From positions 310,001 to 374,000 of the forward strand of contig NZ_RKHR01000004.1 of NCBI RefSeq assembly GCF_003752585.1: 64,000 nucleotides of DNA, written 5' to 3'. Below are positions 37,812 through 46,051 of the stretch, in pieces; position 1 is the stretch's first letter, and every line of letters starts with the position of its first letter. The position numbers and the translations under genes are program-made. Under the pieces are notes generated by a model, which was not told the origin of the DNA, did no database searches, and was given only the letters and a program-made list of their open reading frames with translations. The stretch is from Sinobacterium caligoides. Its GTDB lineage: Bacteria > Pseudomonadota > Gammaproteobacteria > Pseudomonadales > Sinobacteriaceae.

Positions 37812-39260
37812 ATGCAATGGGAAACAGTCATCGGCCTTGAGATCCACGTTCAGCTGGCCACGACCACCAAGATATTCTCCGGTTCATCGACCGCCTTCGG
37901 CGCCGAACCTAACACCCAGGCGAGCATCGTCGATCTAGCGATGCCCGGCACCCTGCCCGTACTCAACATACAGGCAGTCAAATACGCCGCCATGTTTGGC
38001 CTGGCCATCGGCGCAGAGATCAACCAACGCTCAACTTTCGATCGTAAAAACTATTTCTACCCCGATTCTCCCAAGGGCTATCAGACCACACAGATGGACG
38101 CCCCCATCGTCGGTGCAGGCACCGTCACCATCGAGCTATCTAATGGTCGCACCAAAGAGATTCGCATCCATCACGCTCACTTAGAGGAAGATGCTGGCAA
38201 GTCTCTACACGATCAATTCCCCGGTATGTCGGGTATCGACCTCAATCGCGCTGGCACACCGTTAATAGAGATCGTCAGCGAACCCGACATGAGTAGCGCC
38301 GAAGAGGCCGTAGCTTTTGCACGCAAAATCCACGCTATCGTCACCTCGATAGGTATTGGGGATGGCGACATGTCACAGGGTTCACTGCGCTTCGACGTCA
38401 ACGTCTCCGTCCGCCCAAAGGGGCAGGCCGAATACGGCACCCGCACCGAGACCAAGAACCTCAACTCTTTCCGCTTTATGGAACGCGCCATCCACCAAGA
38501 GGTTGCCCGCCAGATCGACCTGATCGAAGACGGTGGCACGATCACCCAGGAAACCCGCCTCTACGACGGCGACAAACATATCGCCAAACCAATGCGTAGC
38601 AAGGAAGAGGCTAACGATTACCGCTACTTCCCCTGCCCTGACCTACTACCCGTCGAGCTCGACGATAGCTTCGTCGAGGCTCTACGCAACGACATGCCCG
38701 AACTCCCCGATGAGCGCAAGGCGCGCTACATCGGAGACTTTGCGCTATCCAACTACGATGCCGACATCCTCAGTGGCGACCGTGAACAGGCCGTCTACTT
38801 TGAAACTGTCGTCGCCCACTGCGATGATGCCAAGCTCGCCGCGAACTGGATCATGGGTGAGCTAGCCGCCCAAATTAACAAGGCCGACCGCAGCATCGGC
38901 GACAGCCCCATCAGCGCCGAACAATTGGGCGGCATGATCAAGCTAATCAAAGACGGCACCATCTCCGGTAAGATTGCCAAACAGGTCTTCGAAGCGTTGT
39001 GGAGCGGCGAGGCAACAGACGCCAAGAGCTATATCGAAGCCAAGGGGCTGATACAAAACTCCGACGAAGGCGCCATCGAGGCTATGGTTGACGAGGTACT
39101 CGCCAACAATCCCGACCAAGTTGCCGCATTCCGCGCCGCCGAAGGGCCTAAACAGAAGAAGATGACCGGCTTCTTCGTCGGCCAGATCATGAAGGCCTCC
39201 AAGGGGCAGGCAAACCCCGGTATCATCAACAAAATCTTGATGAAAAAGCTCAACAGCTAA
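37812..39260 (+). CDS. gatB: Asp/Glu-tRNA(Asn/Gln) amidotransferase subunit B
   Basis: 482 residues. Activates the carboxylate on mischarged tRNA with ATP and adds ammonia. Starts [22 protein letters not shown], the family opening; [33 protein letters not shown] and [13 protein letters not shown] follow in order; the C-terminal YqeY-like tail ([16 protein letters not shown]) binds tRNA. Whether the cell needs it for Asn-tRNA, Gln-tRNA or both depends on glnS and asnS, which are not in the window. Confidence 0.97.
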   Translation: MQWETVIGLEIHVQLATTTKIFSGSSTAFGAEPNTQASIVDLAMPGTLPVLNIQAVKYAAMFGLAIGAEINQRSTFDRKNYFYPDSPKGYQTTQMDAPIVGAGTVTIELSNGRTKEIRIHHAHLEEDAGKSLHDQFPGMSGIDLNRAGTPLIEIVSEPDMSSAEEAVAFARKIHAIVTSIGIGDGDMSQGSLRFDVNVSVRPKGQAEYGTRTETKNLNSFRFMERAIHQEVARQIDLIEDGGTITQETRLYDGDKHIAKPMRSKEEANDYRYFPCPDLLPVELDDSFVEALRNDMPELPDERKARYIGDFALSNYDADILSGDREQAVYFETVVAHCDDAKLAANWIMGELAAQINKADRSIGDSPISAEQLGGMIKLIKDGTISGKIAKQVFEALWSGEATDAKSYIEAKGLIQNSDEGAIEAMVDEVLANNPDQVAAFRAAEGPKQKKMTGFFVGQIMKASKGQANPGIINKILMKKLNS

Positions 39261-39267
39261 ACCAGCC

Positions 39268-39304
39268 ACCTATTGCGGGGGCGACAGCCGTCGCCGCAAT
39301 AGGT
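39268..39304 (+). terminator. Strong stem-loop after gatB
   Basis: ACCTATTGC (39268-39276) with GCAATAGGT (39296-39304), and inside it GGCGAC (39280-39285) with GTCGCC (39290-39295), a three-G bulge and loop AGCC. No T run follows, so it may be a 3'-protecting structure or a Rho-independent-like stop of low efficiency. Confidence 0.5.
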
Positions 39305-39352
39305 AAGATAACAACAGATTACGACTAGAATAAAGCGCCACAGGACTGCAGT

Positions 39353-39646
39353 ATGTTAAAGAAAGATAAAGAAAAAGTAATAGACGAAGTCTGGACCGAA
39401 GACCGTATTCGCGAATTCCTCGACCAGCTTCCACCCGCCGGCGTCAACACCGATTTCCACATGCTGTGGAAGGCCTACCAGGGCATGCGTGCTGAACACT
39501 TCGAGATCTTTCTCGGACTATTCAAGGCGCAAAACCGTGACGTCAACGCCACCAATAACGATGATCAGAGCGTGTTAACTATCGCTCTTGAACACAGCCA
39601 GTCTGGCGATTATGTGCGCATCTTGCGTGACGCAGGCGCCCAATAA
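39353..39646 (+). CDS. PA4642-family small protein
   Basis: 97 residues, acidic, no signal peptide. KDKEKVIDEVWTEDRIREFL, LPPAGVNTDFHML and AYQGMRAEHFEIFL match, as I recall it, the PA4642 family of Pseudomonas-type gammaproteobacteria; the second half (DVNATNNDDQSVLTIALEH, ILRDAGA) reads like one ankyrin-type unit. No function is known. The short distance after gatB suggests possible co-transcription past the stem-loop. Confidence 0.8.
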   Translation: MLKKDKEKVIDEVWTEDRIREFLDQLPPAGVNTDFHMLWKAYQGMRAEHFEIFLGLFKAQNRDVNATNNDDQSVLTIALEHSQSGDYVRILRDAGAQ

Positions 39647-39729
39647 GGATTGACTCGATTGCCAAGGGGCCCCGTGCCCCCGCGCAAGCTCTTTATCGCA
39701 CTTCGCCACTCTACGACAGCCGGCTCTAC

Positions 39730-39773
39730 ACACGCTTTACAACACGCTTTACAACACGCTTTACAACACGCTA
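39730..39773. repeat. 12-base tandem repeat, about 3.5 copies
   Basis: Unit ACACGCTTTACA begins at 39730, 39742 and 39754 with no mismatch, and a partial unit starts at 39766. Intergenic simple tandem repeat, likely variable in copy number between strains. Confidence 0.9.
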
Positions 39774-40020
39774 AAACTCTTCGAAGCCATCAACTCACCT
39801 CGGCTATAGTCATTTTCTTTCATTTTCCACGATATAAGCAGCAATACTGATTCCTTATTTCATTATAAAAGTGTAACATTCGCGCCGGTTTATCGAGTCT
39901 GCAGTGTGAAAGCATTACCCCTGACAAATAGCACGGTCGGACATCGCCCTCTCCATCTTTTACTGGGCCGTAAATCTACGTCGCGACTCTATTTTTTCAG
40001 CAGACCCAGCAAGGACTGCA

Positions 40021-40026
40021 TATAAT
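40021..40026 (+). promoter_or_regulatory. Candidate -10 box of the DEAD-box helicase gene
   Basis: TATAAT at 40021-40026, about 90 bases before the ATG. The -35 is poor (TTCAGC at 39996-40001, 19-base spacer). Confidence 0.35.
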
Positions 40027-40115
40027 GAATAGGTTACTTTTTTCACTCGGCGCCTTCACGCTCGTTTACCTACCGTAATCGACTTTTTGTGCCGTGCCTG
40101 TATGGTACTTCCTGT

Positions 40116-41927
40116 ATGTCAGAAACAACGAAAGAAAACATTAAACCGTTTTCAGAACTCGGCCTCGCTGCCCCCCTACTAAAAGCCATCGAAGAGATCG
40201 GCTACGAAACTCCCTCGCCGATTCAAGCGGAGAGTATTCCACTACTAATCGAAGGCCACGACTTACTCGGCCAGGCTCAAACCGGTACCGGTAAGACAGC
40301 CGCCTTTGCCTTACCGTTGATGGGCAGCCTCGATATATCGGGTAAAGATCCACAAATGCTCGTGCTGGCACCGACACGCGAGCTCGCCATCCAGGTCGCC
40401 GAGGCCTTCCAAAGCTACGCAAAATACATCAAAGGCTTCCACGTCCTGCCCATCTACGGCGGGCAAAGCTACGATGGTCAGCTACGCCAACTCAAGCGCG
40501 GCGTGCACGTCGTCGTCGGTACACCTGGCCGAGTGATGGACCATATTCGCCGCGGCACACTAAAGCTTGGCAACCTCAAGAGCCTCGTTCTCGACGAAGC
40601 CGACGAGATGCTACGCATGGGCTTCATCGATGACGTCGACTGGATTCTTGAGCACACACCTAGCACGCGCCAGATCGCGCTGTTCTCGGCAACCATGCCT
40701 GAGGTTATTCGTAAGGTCGCCAAGAAGCACCTCACCAACCCCAAAGAAGTCAAGATCAAGACTAAGACGTCCACCGCCTCGACTATACGCCAGCGCTATA
40801 CCATTGCCAGCGGCATGAACCAAAAGCTCGACTCATTGACCCGCATTCTTGAAGCCGAAGACTTCGATGGCGTCATTATGTTCGTGCGCACCAAAACAGC
40901 CACCGTCGAACTCGCCGAAAAGCTACAGGCTCGCGGCTATGCTGCCGAGGCGATGAACGGTGACATTCCACAGAATCAGCGCGAACGCACCGTCGAAAAG
41001 CTCAAACGCGGCCAACTCGATATTCTCGTCGCCACCGACGTCGTCGCCCGCGGCCTTGATGTCGAACGTATCAGCCACGTCATCAACTTCGACATCCCCT
41101 ACGATAGCGAAGCCTATGTTCACCGTATCGGCCGTACCGGCCGTGCCGGTCGCAACGGTGACGCGATCCTCTTCGTCGCTCCACGCGAGCGCCGTCTATT
41201 ACGCACCATTGAAAACACCACCGGCCAACCGATCGAACAGATGCAAATGCCCAGCACTGTCGACATCAACGCCAGCCGAGTCTCTCGCTTCAAGCAACGC
41301 ATCAACGACACGTTGGAAGCCGGTAATAACGAGTTATTCGAGAACTTAGTAAGCGAATTCCAGGCCGAAACCGATATCGATCCACTGCTGATCGCCGCCG
41401 CCCTCGCCAAGTTGCTTCAGGGCGACACACCACTGCTAATGACCGATCAACCAAGACGTGAGCGTCGCGAACGCGACGACCGCAGCAGTCAAGAGCGTAG
41501 CGATAGACCCCAACGCGATAGCAAACGTAAGCCTCGCAATACGGTACCGGGCACAGAGCCTAAACCACTCAAAGCGCACCCTGACGTAACCATGCAGCGC
41601 TACCGCATTGACGTCGGCTACGAGCACGGCGTCAAGCCTGGCAATATCGTCGGCGCCATCGCCAACGAAGCCGAGCTTGAGAGTGATTTCATCGGTCACA
41701 TTGAGATCTTCGACGACTTCAGCACCATCGATCTTCCTGAAGGTATGCCGAAAGCAACGCATGATGCCTTGAAAAAGACATGGATCTGCAAACAACGCAT
41801 CAACCTGCGCCCGGTCCAAAAAAAGCAGAAGAACCAGCACGGCAGCAATAACGGTAAGCCAGGTAAAAACGTCGACGACTTCAAGCGTCGAAAGCCGAAG
41901 AAGAGCGGCCCAAAGAGCGGCGAGTAA
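40116..41927 (+). CDS. deaD: ATP-dependent DEAD-box RNA helicase DeaD/CsdA
   Basis: 603 residues from ATG 40116; the frame is open back to GTG 40089, but MSETTKENIKPFSEL fits the family start. It unwinds RNA in ribosome assembly and mRNA decay, chiefly in the cold. Motifs: Q-motif (TPSPIQAESIP), AQTGTGKT, PTRELAIQ, VLDEADEML, LFSATMP, and HRIGRTGRAG. After about residue 430 a charged Arg/Asp linker leads to RYRIDVGYEHGVKPGNIVGAI, the DbpA/CsdA-type RNA-binding domain, and a basic tail. Its long leader resembles that of cold-shock genes, though no cold-box element was recognised. No clear ribosome binding site is visible. Confidence 0.95.
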   Translation: MSETTKENIKPFSELGLAAPLLKAIEEIGYETPSPIQAESIPLLIEGHDLLGQAQTGTGKTAAFALPLMGSLDISGKDPQMLVLAPTRELAIQVAEAFQSYAKYIKGFHVLPIYGGQSYDGQLRQLKRGVHVVVGTPGRVMDHIRRGTLKLGNLKSLVLDEADEMLRMGFIDDVDWILEHTPSTRQIALFSATMPEVIRKVAKKHLTNPKEVKIKTKTSTASTIRQRYTIASGMNQKLDSLTRILEAEDFDGVIMFVRTKTATVELAEKLQARGYAAEAMNGDIPQNQRERTVEKLKRGQLDILVATDVVARGLDVERISHVINFDIPYDSEAYVHRIGRTGRAGRNGDAILFVAPRERRLLRTIENTTGQPIEQMQMPSTVDINASRVSRFKQRINDTLEAGNNELFENLVSEFQAETDIDPLLIAAALAKLLQGDTPLLMTDQPRRERRERDDRSSQERSDRPQRDSKRKPRNTVPGTEPKPLKAHPDVTMQRYRIDVGYEHGVKPGNIVGAIANEAELESDFIGHIEIFDDFSTIDLPEGMPKATHDALKKTWICKQRINLRPVQKKQKNQHGSNNGKPGKNVDDFKRRKPKKSGPKSGE

Positions 41928-41944
41928 CTCCCCGCAACCCAATA

Positions 41945-41971
41945 AAAAAGCCGGCAATAGCCGGCTTTTTT
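41945..41971 (+). terminator. Rho-independent terminator of deaD
   Basis: AAAAAGCCGGC (41945-41955) and GCCGGCTTTTT (41960-41970) form an 11-base-pair stem with a four-base loop AATA and a T run. Confidence 0.95.
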
Positions 41972-42017
41972 ATTGTCTTTAAGAAAAGGCCTCAAGCCAA
42001 CACTCTATTAGCGGCCG

Positions 42018-42320
42018 CTAGGCCTCGCTTGGGGATGCCTCGTCGGCAGACTGCTGCCACGCACCATTCTTATCCGACCACCATAATGCCGCCACATACC
42101 ACAGCGTCATTGGCACCATCATCATCAACCAACTCCAGTCGTCCACCAGCTGATAATCCTCTGGTATACCCACGCTATTAGACAAATAGACATTCAGGTC
42201 TGGAATACAGCCCACAGTGAACAACACACAAACAGTAATCAAAATCAGTGCGCCCTTACGCGTCTCGATGGCACTAAAAGCAAAAAAAACCCACCAGGGG
42301 ATCCGCTCAGTCTTCAGCAT
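42018..42320 (-). CDS. Small membrane protein of unknown function (two helices)
   Basis: 100 residues from ATG 42320, which has GGAG eight bases upstream; an open frame back to 42362 passes through a GC-rich hairpin and is less likely. Two membrane helices: WWVFFAFSAIE to VCVLFTVGCIP (about 9-38) and WSWLMMMVPMTLWYVAALWW (about 60-79). A soluble loop with GIPEDYQLVDDW lies between, and the tail is short and acidic. I do not recognise the family. It stands alone between the deaD terminator and the glycosylase gene. Confidence 0.7.
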   Translation of the reverse strand: MLKTERIPWWVFFAFSAIETRKGALILITVCVLFTVGCIPDLNVYLSNSVGIPEDYQLVDDWSWLMMMVPMTLWYVAALWWSDKNGAWQQSADEASPSEA

Positions 42321-42341
42321 GACATATTCTCCAGCGTCGTA

Positions 42342-42357
42342 GCCGCCTGCCGGCGGC
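42342..42357. repeat. GC-rich inverted repeat upstream of the small membrane protein gene
   Basis: GCCGCC (42342-42347) and GGCGGC (42352-42357) with a four-base loop, just upstream of the ribosome binding site at 42329-42332. It could affect translation start or simply be leader structure. Confidence 0.4.
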
Positions 42358-42498
42358 CTCATTATTATTGTTATCTCAACGACTCAACACCCTTCAGCAC
42401 AGCAGTAGAAGAAATGAGGCTTGTGATTAAACACAGACTAACAGAATAGCCAGTAACACCTAGAGGTGACATCGGCTGGACTCACTAGCACCTAAATA

Positions 42499-43179
42499 TC
42501 AGCCGATACTGCAAGCCAATATACGGCTCATCTGCGCCAACCCCAGACCACTCTCCTGCGCCCAACTATTAAACGCCTCCTGCACCTTGGCTCGATCACG
42601 CTTTGAGTTCGCATGTTTATCAATCACACCCGCTCGACGCAACCCAACAACGACATCATCAGTCAACACGAAGCTATCTTTGCCGACCATACGCAGGAAG
42701 CGAGCGCCAGAGTTGCCTCCCATACGTTTGCCGTGCTTCTTCAAATAATCCCATAAGCTGATAATATCTTCTGCAGGCCAGTCAGCAATAAAACGTGCGA
42801 AACTTCCGTGCTCTCTCGCCAGCCACACCACCATATTGGCGTTTTCACGCACCGTAACAATCTTCGCTAGATGGCGAATGATTTTCTCATTCTGCATCTG
42901 CCCCTCCAGCTCTTCGTCGCTCATCATCGCGCAGCGCATTGGCGAAAAATTAAAAAATGCCTGCTCGAATGCTGGCCACTTTGCATCGACCACCGCATGA
43001 CGAATGCCGGTGCGAAAGACCCGACGACAGAGCTCGGCCAGCATATAACGATCCTCTAGCGCCGCCAGCTGCTCCGTTGTGCGCACCGGGTAACCCATCG
43101 AGGCAATCCATTGATCTAAGGCAGCCTTACCACCGTGATGGTCGGCAGCCTGTTGATAGATAGAAGCAAAGCTCTGCAT
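42499..43179 (-). CDS. DNA-3-methyladenine glycosylase I (Tag)-like protein
   Basis: 226 residues from ATG 43179 (GGAG seven bases upstream; a longer frame exists to 43224). The order of elements matches Tag-family glycosylases: RVFRTGIRHAVVDAKWPAFEQAF in place of the usual catalytic helix block, then NFSPMRCAMMSDEELEGQ and NEKIIRHLAKI, which parallel FDPxxVAxMxxxDVxxLxxDxxIIRxxxKI. The zinc-binding Cys/His set of E. coli Tag is not present, as in a distinct subgroup seen in pseudomonads. It may excise 3-methyladenine from DNA, or be a related base-excision enzyme. Alone, not in an operon. Confidence 0.7.
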   Translation of the reverse strand: MQSFASIYQQAADHHGGKAALDQWIASMGYPVRTTEQLAALEDRYMLAELCRRVFRTGIRHAVVDAKWPAFEQAFFNFSPMRCAMMSDEELEGQMQNEKIIRHLAKIVTVRENANMVVWLAREHGSFARFIADWPAEDIISLWDYLKKHGKRMGGNSGARFLRMVGKDSFVLTDDVVVGLRRAGVIDKHANSKRDRAKVQEAFNSWAQESGLGLAQMSRILACSIG

Positions 43180-43393
43180 GATATTCTCCGAGCAGTAAAT
43201 AGGCAGCGATAACAGGTGGCTCAAATTTACTCACCACTATGAGTGAGGCGATAGTCGCCGGGCTGACAGTTTGAGTGTTTTTGACAGCGCGAACGATCGG
43301 TTTTGCTATCCGTTTCGCCAATCCCCAGCAGTATAATCGAAGGCATAGAAAAAATAACAATCTAATCATTATTCGTTTAACGAGGAGCGTCAC

Positions 43394-45190
43394 ATGCCTG
43401 AATATCGTGCCCCCATCCGAGATATCGACTTCGTCCTAAAAGAGCTGCTCAATAGCGAAGAACACTTCGCCAGCCTCGAGGGTGCCGGTGACATGAACGT
43501 CGAGCTAATGGACGCCATTCTAGACAGCGGCGCAAAGTTCGCCGAGCAGGTGGTCGCGCCTCTCAATCAGATCGGTGACGAGGTTGGCTGTCACTTTGAG
43601 GACGGCAACGTCACCACGCCGCCAGGCTACAAAGAAGCCTTCCAGCAGTATGTTGCTAACGGCTGGCAGGGGCTCAGCGTACCCGAGAGCGATGGGGGCC
43701 TTGGTCTGCCCGGCTCCGTCGGCCTAACCCTCACCGAGATGGTCGGCAGCGCCAGCTGGGCCTGGAGCATGTATTCCGGTCTTGCCGGCGCCCCCATCGC
43801 CTGCCTCGTCAACGGTGGCAGCGAAGCTCAAAAGCAGCGCTTCCTACCCAAGCTACTCACCGGCGAATGGGCCGGCGCGATGTGCCTGACCGAGGCACAC
43901 TGCGGCTCCGATGTTGGTATGCTACGCACCAAAGCGATCAAAAATGATGATGACAGCTACACCCTGACCGGCACCAAGATCTTCATCTCCGGCGGCGAAC
44001 AGGACATCACCGACAACATCATTCACGCCATTTTAGCCCGTGTCGAAGGCGCCCCTGAAGGCAACAAAGGCATCTCGCTATTCATCGCCCCAAAATATCT
44101 CGTCAACGATGACGGTAGCCTCGGCGAACACAATAACATCACCGCCGGTAACATCGAAAAGAAAATGGGGCTCAAAGGTAACGCAACCTGTGTGATGAAC
44201 TACGATGGCGCTAAAGCTTACCTGCTCGGCGAGGAAAACCGCGGCCTAGACATCATGTTTAAACTGATGAATACCGCGCGTATCGGCACGGCAGTACAGG
44301 GACTAGCCGGGGCACAAAGCGCCTTTCAAGGTGCGCTCAGCTACGCTAACGAGCGCCTGCAAATGCGCTCGCTCACCGGAACGAAAAACCCTGACGGCCC
44401 CGCAGACCCGATTATCGTACACCCCGATGTACGCCGCATGCTGATGACACAGAAGGCCTTTACCGAAGGTAGCCGCGCGCTCTGCTACTGGCTAGCGCAA
44501 CTGGTCGACCAAACTAAGTTCGGCAAAGATGAGGGCCGAGTCAAAGAGGCCGAAGATCTTCTCGGACTACTCACCCCCGTCGCCAAAGCCTTCTGTACAG
44601 AGACCGGTGTTGAGGTGACCAACCTCGGCATGCAGGTATTTGGCGGTCACGGCTATATTCATGAGCACGGCATGGAACAGATTGTCCGCGACACCCGCAT
44701 CTCGACAGTTTACGAGGGCACTACTGGCATTCAGGCGCTCGACTTAATCGGGCGCAAAGTCATGGGCTCCGGCGGCGAGCTATTACGCGTCTTTACCAAA
44801 AAGATCCACAAATACTGTGCCAGCCATGTCGACACCGAGAACATGGTGGAGTTTACCGAGTCACTTGCCTCCCTCAACAAGCAGTGGGGCGAAATCACCA
44901 TGGATGTCGGCGGCAAGGCGATGGAAAATGCCGATGAGGTAGGCTCCGCCTCCGTCGACTACGCGATGTTCTCTGGCTATGTGACCTTCGCCTACCTGTG
45001 GGCACAGATGGCAGAAGTGGCCCAACAGAAGATCACCGAGGGTAGTGATGATGCCTTCTACAAGGCTAAGTTAGCCACCGCACGTTTCTACTTCAAACGA
45101 ATTCTGCCACGCGCCCAAGTGCATGCCGTTGGTGCCGGTGCCGGGGCAGATACCGTGATGGAGCTAGCTGCCGATGAGTTTGCTTTCTAA
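43394..45190 (+). CDS. Acyl-CoA dehydrogenase, 600-residue class
   Basis: 598 residues, about 200 more than a standard acyl-CoA dehydrogenase, with the extra C-terminal helical domain of the FadE5/DmdC class. GLSVPESDGGLGLPG, AMCLTEAHCGSDVG (FAD-contacting), GTKIFISGGEQD, the GLKGNATCVMNYDGA block and GMQVFGGHGYIHEHGMEQIVRD are present; the catalytic Glu lies in TVYEGTTGIQALDL. AGGAG stands six bases before ATG 43394. It oxidises an acyl-CoA, probably medium- or long-chain or methylmercaptopropionyl-like; nothing nearby fixes the substrate. Single gene with its own terminator. Confidence 0.93.
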   Translation: MPEYRAPIRDIDFVLKELLNSEEHFASLEGAGDMNVELMDAILDSGAKFAEQVVAPLNQIGDEVGCHFEDGNVTTPPGYKEAFQQYVANGWQGLSVPESDGGLGLPGSVGLTLTEMVGSASWAWSMYSGLAGAPIACLVNGGSEAQKQRFLPKLLTGEWAGAMCLTEAHCGSDVGMLRTKAIKNDDDSYTLTGTKIFISGGEQDITDNIIHAILARVEGAPEGNKGISLFIAPKYLVNDDGSLGEHNNITAGNIEKKMGLKGNATCVMNYDGAKAYLLGEENRGLDIMFKLMNTARIGTAVQGLAGAQSAFQGALSYANERLQMRSLTGTKNPDGPADPIIVHPDVRRMLMTQKAFTEGSRALCYWLAQLVDQTKFGKDEGRVKEAEDLLGLLTPVAKAFCTETGVEVTNLGMQVFGGHGYIHEHGMEQIVRDTRISTVYEGTTGIQALDLIGRKVMGSGGELLRVFTKKIHKYCASHVDTENMVEFTESLASLNKQWGEITMDVGGKAMENADEVGSASVDYAMFSGYVTFAYLWAQMAEVAQQKITEGSDDAFYKAKLATARFYFKRILPRAQVHAVGAGAGADTVMELAADEFAF

Positions 45191-45212
45191 GTAAAACGCC
45201 TCATGATCCGCC

Positions 45213-45252
45213 AAAAAGCCGCTGAGGAGAATTCTCCTCAGCGGCTTTTTTT
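45213..45252. terminator. Bidirectional terminator, perfect 38-base palindrome
   Basis: Bases 45213-45250 read the same on both strands (left half AAAAAGCCGCTGAGGAGAA). It ends in a T run on either strand and lies between the convergent acyl-CoA dehydrogenase and Nudix genes. Confidence 0.95.
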
Positions 45253-45269
45253 AACCTATAAAGGCACTA

Positions 45270-45854
45270 TTAATCCACTAGCTCAGGGCGTAATACAGCG
45301 GTTCTCAATACGCCCGCGACGCTGATAGCATCGGTAATTTTCCCCGCCAACACCCACTCATAGACCTCTTTGAAAGGCATCTTATGTACGCAAAGGTCTG
45401 CCTCACTGTCCTCCAATGAAGACTCGCCAAAGCTCAATCCTTCAGCCAAGAACACTCGACCGCTCTCATCACTGACCGAGTTCGTCGTATGTAACGTCAT
45501 CAACTCCGTCCAACAGTCGGCCGTAATCCCACACTCCTCTTGCAGCTCACGTCGCGCGCCCTCAAGCGGCTCATCATGCAGGGGACAGCCACCCATCGGA
45601 ATCTCAAAGTGGCGCTGCTCCAAGGTGTAGCGATACTGACTGACCAACCAGGTATTGCCGCACCCGTCGAGCGGGATGATGCCAATAGCGATACTCTTGA
45701 AGTGCACAACACCATAGATCCCCTTACTCCCCCCCGGCGTCAACACTTCGTCATGATACAGGCTCAACCACCGATTATCATAGCGCAATTCACGACTCTG
45801 ACGGCGCCACGGACCTAGCTGCCTTTCATTCATCTTTACTTGCCTCGTCGACAT
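45270..45854 (-). CDS. Nudix hydrolase, ADP-ribose/nucleotide-sugar pyrophosphatase type
   Basis: 194 residues. The Nudix box is ARRELQEECGI with the catalytic REXXEE set; the first acidic position of the box is Asp (HDEPLEGA) instead of Glu. The upstream EIPMGG and YRYTLEQRHFE are typical of ADP-ribose pyrophosphatases such as NudF. It should hydrolyse ADP-ribose or similar diphosphates. ATG 45854 has no obvious ribosome binding site; Met8 at 45833 has GAGG nine bases upstream and may be the true start (187 residues). Divergent from gcvP. Confidence 0.88.
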   Translation of the reverse strand: MSTRQVKMNERQLGPWRRQSRELRYDNRWLSLYHDEVLTPGGSKGIYGVVHFKSIAIGIIPLDGCGNTWLVSQYRYTLEQRHFEIPMGGCPLHDEPLEGARRELQEECGITADCWTELMTLHTTNSVSDESGRVFLAEGLSFGESSLEDSEADLCVHKMPFKEVYEWVLAGKITDAISVAGVLRTAVLRPELVD

Positions 45855-45900
45855 AAATCAACTTATCATTTAATAAACACTATTTTATAAAGCCTATCAA

Positions 45901-45916
45901 TTGACCAGTTGGTCAA
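45901..45916. promoter_or_regulatory. Operator-like dyad upstream of gcvP
   Basis: TTGACCA-GT-TGGTCAA is a perfect seven-base dyad with a two-base spacer, of the size bound by TetR-family dimers. It lies between the divergent Nudix and gcvP genes; the regulator is unknown. Confidence 0.5.
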
Positions 45917-45930
45917 CAATCAAGGTTGGG

Positions 45931-45993
45931 ATATTCGGGCAATTAATAATCAATATTCACCTGCCTGAGAGCCTACATTCTGTGCCCGAATAT
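45931..45993 (+). promoter_or_regulatory. Long inverted repeat in the gcvP leader
   Basis: ATATTCGGGCA (45931-45941) and TGCCCGAATAT (45983-45993) are exact inverse copies, 41 bases apart and about 60 bases before gcvP. It could be a leader RNA stem or paired protein sites. The sequence does not match the glycine riboswitch core. Confidence 0.5.
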
Positions 45994-46051
45994 GATTTAA
46001 TAGCCGCCTTTTTTACGATTAACGCATATCCAATCTTCGGGTGGTAGTTCA

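Larger units (their letters stand above)
39647..40115. other. Gap with tandem repeat and long leader of the helicase gene
   Basis: 469 bases without a gene. It holds the 12-base tandem repeat at 39730-39773 and a perfect -10 hexamer TATAAT at 40021-40026 that would give the helicase mRNA a leader of about 80 bases. A small open frame over the repeat (39650-39850) is not called. Confidence 0.45.

Noticed and set aside
39730-39773. CRISPR-like array
   Set aside because: The units are 12 bases long and directly joined, without spacers; no cas genes.
39650-39850. 66-codon frame containing ALQHALQHALQH
   Set aside because: The repeat in the peptide merely reflects the 12-base tandem repeat in intergenic DNA; no start signal.
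45855-46051. Glycine riboswitch upstream of gcvP
   Set aside because: The conserved GGAGAG and CACCGAAGGGG elements are missing. CTCTCAGGC occurs only on the opposite strand without partners.
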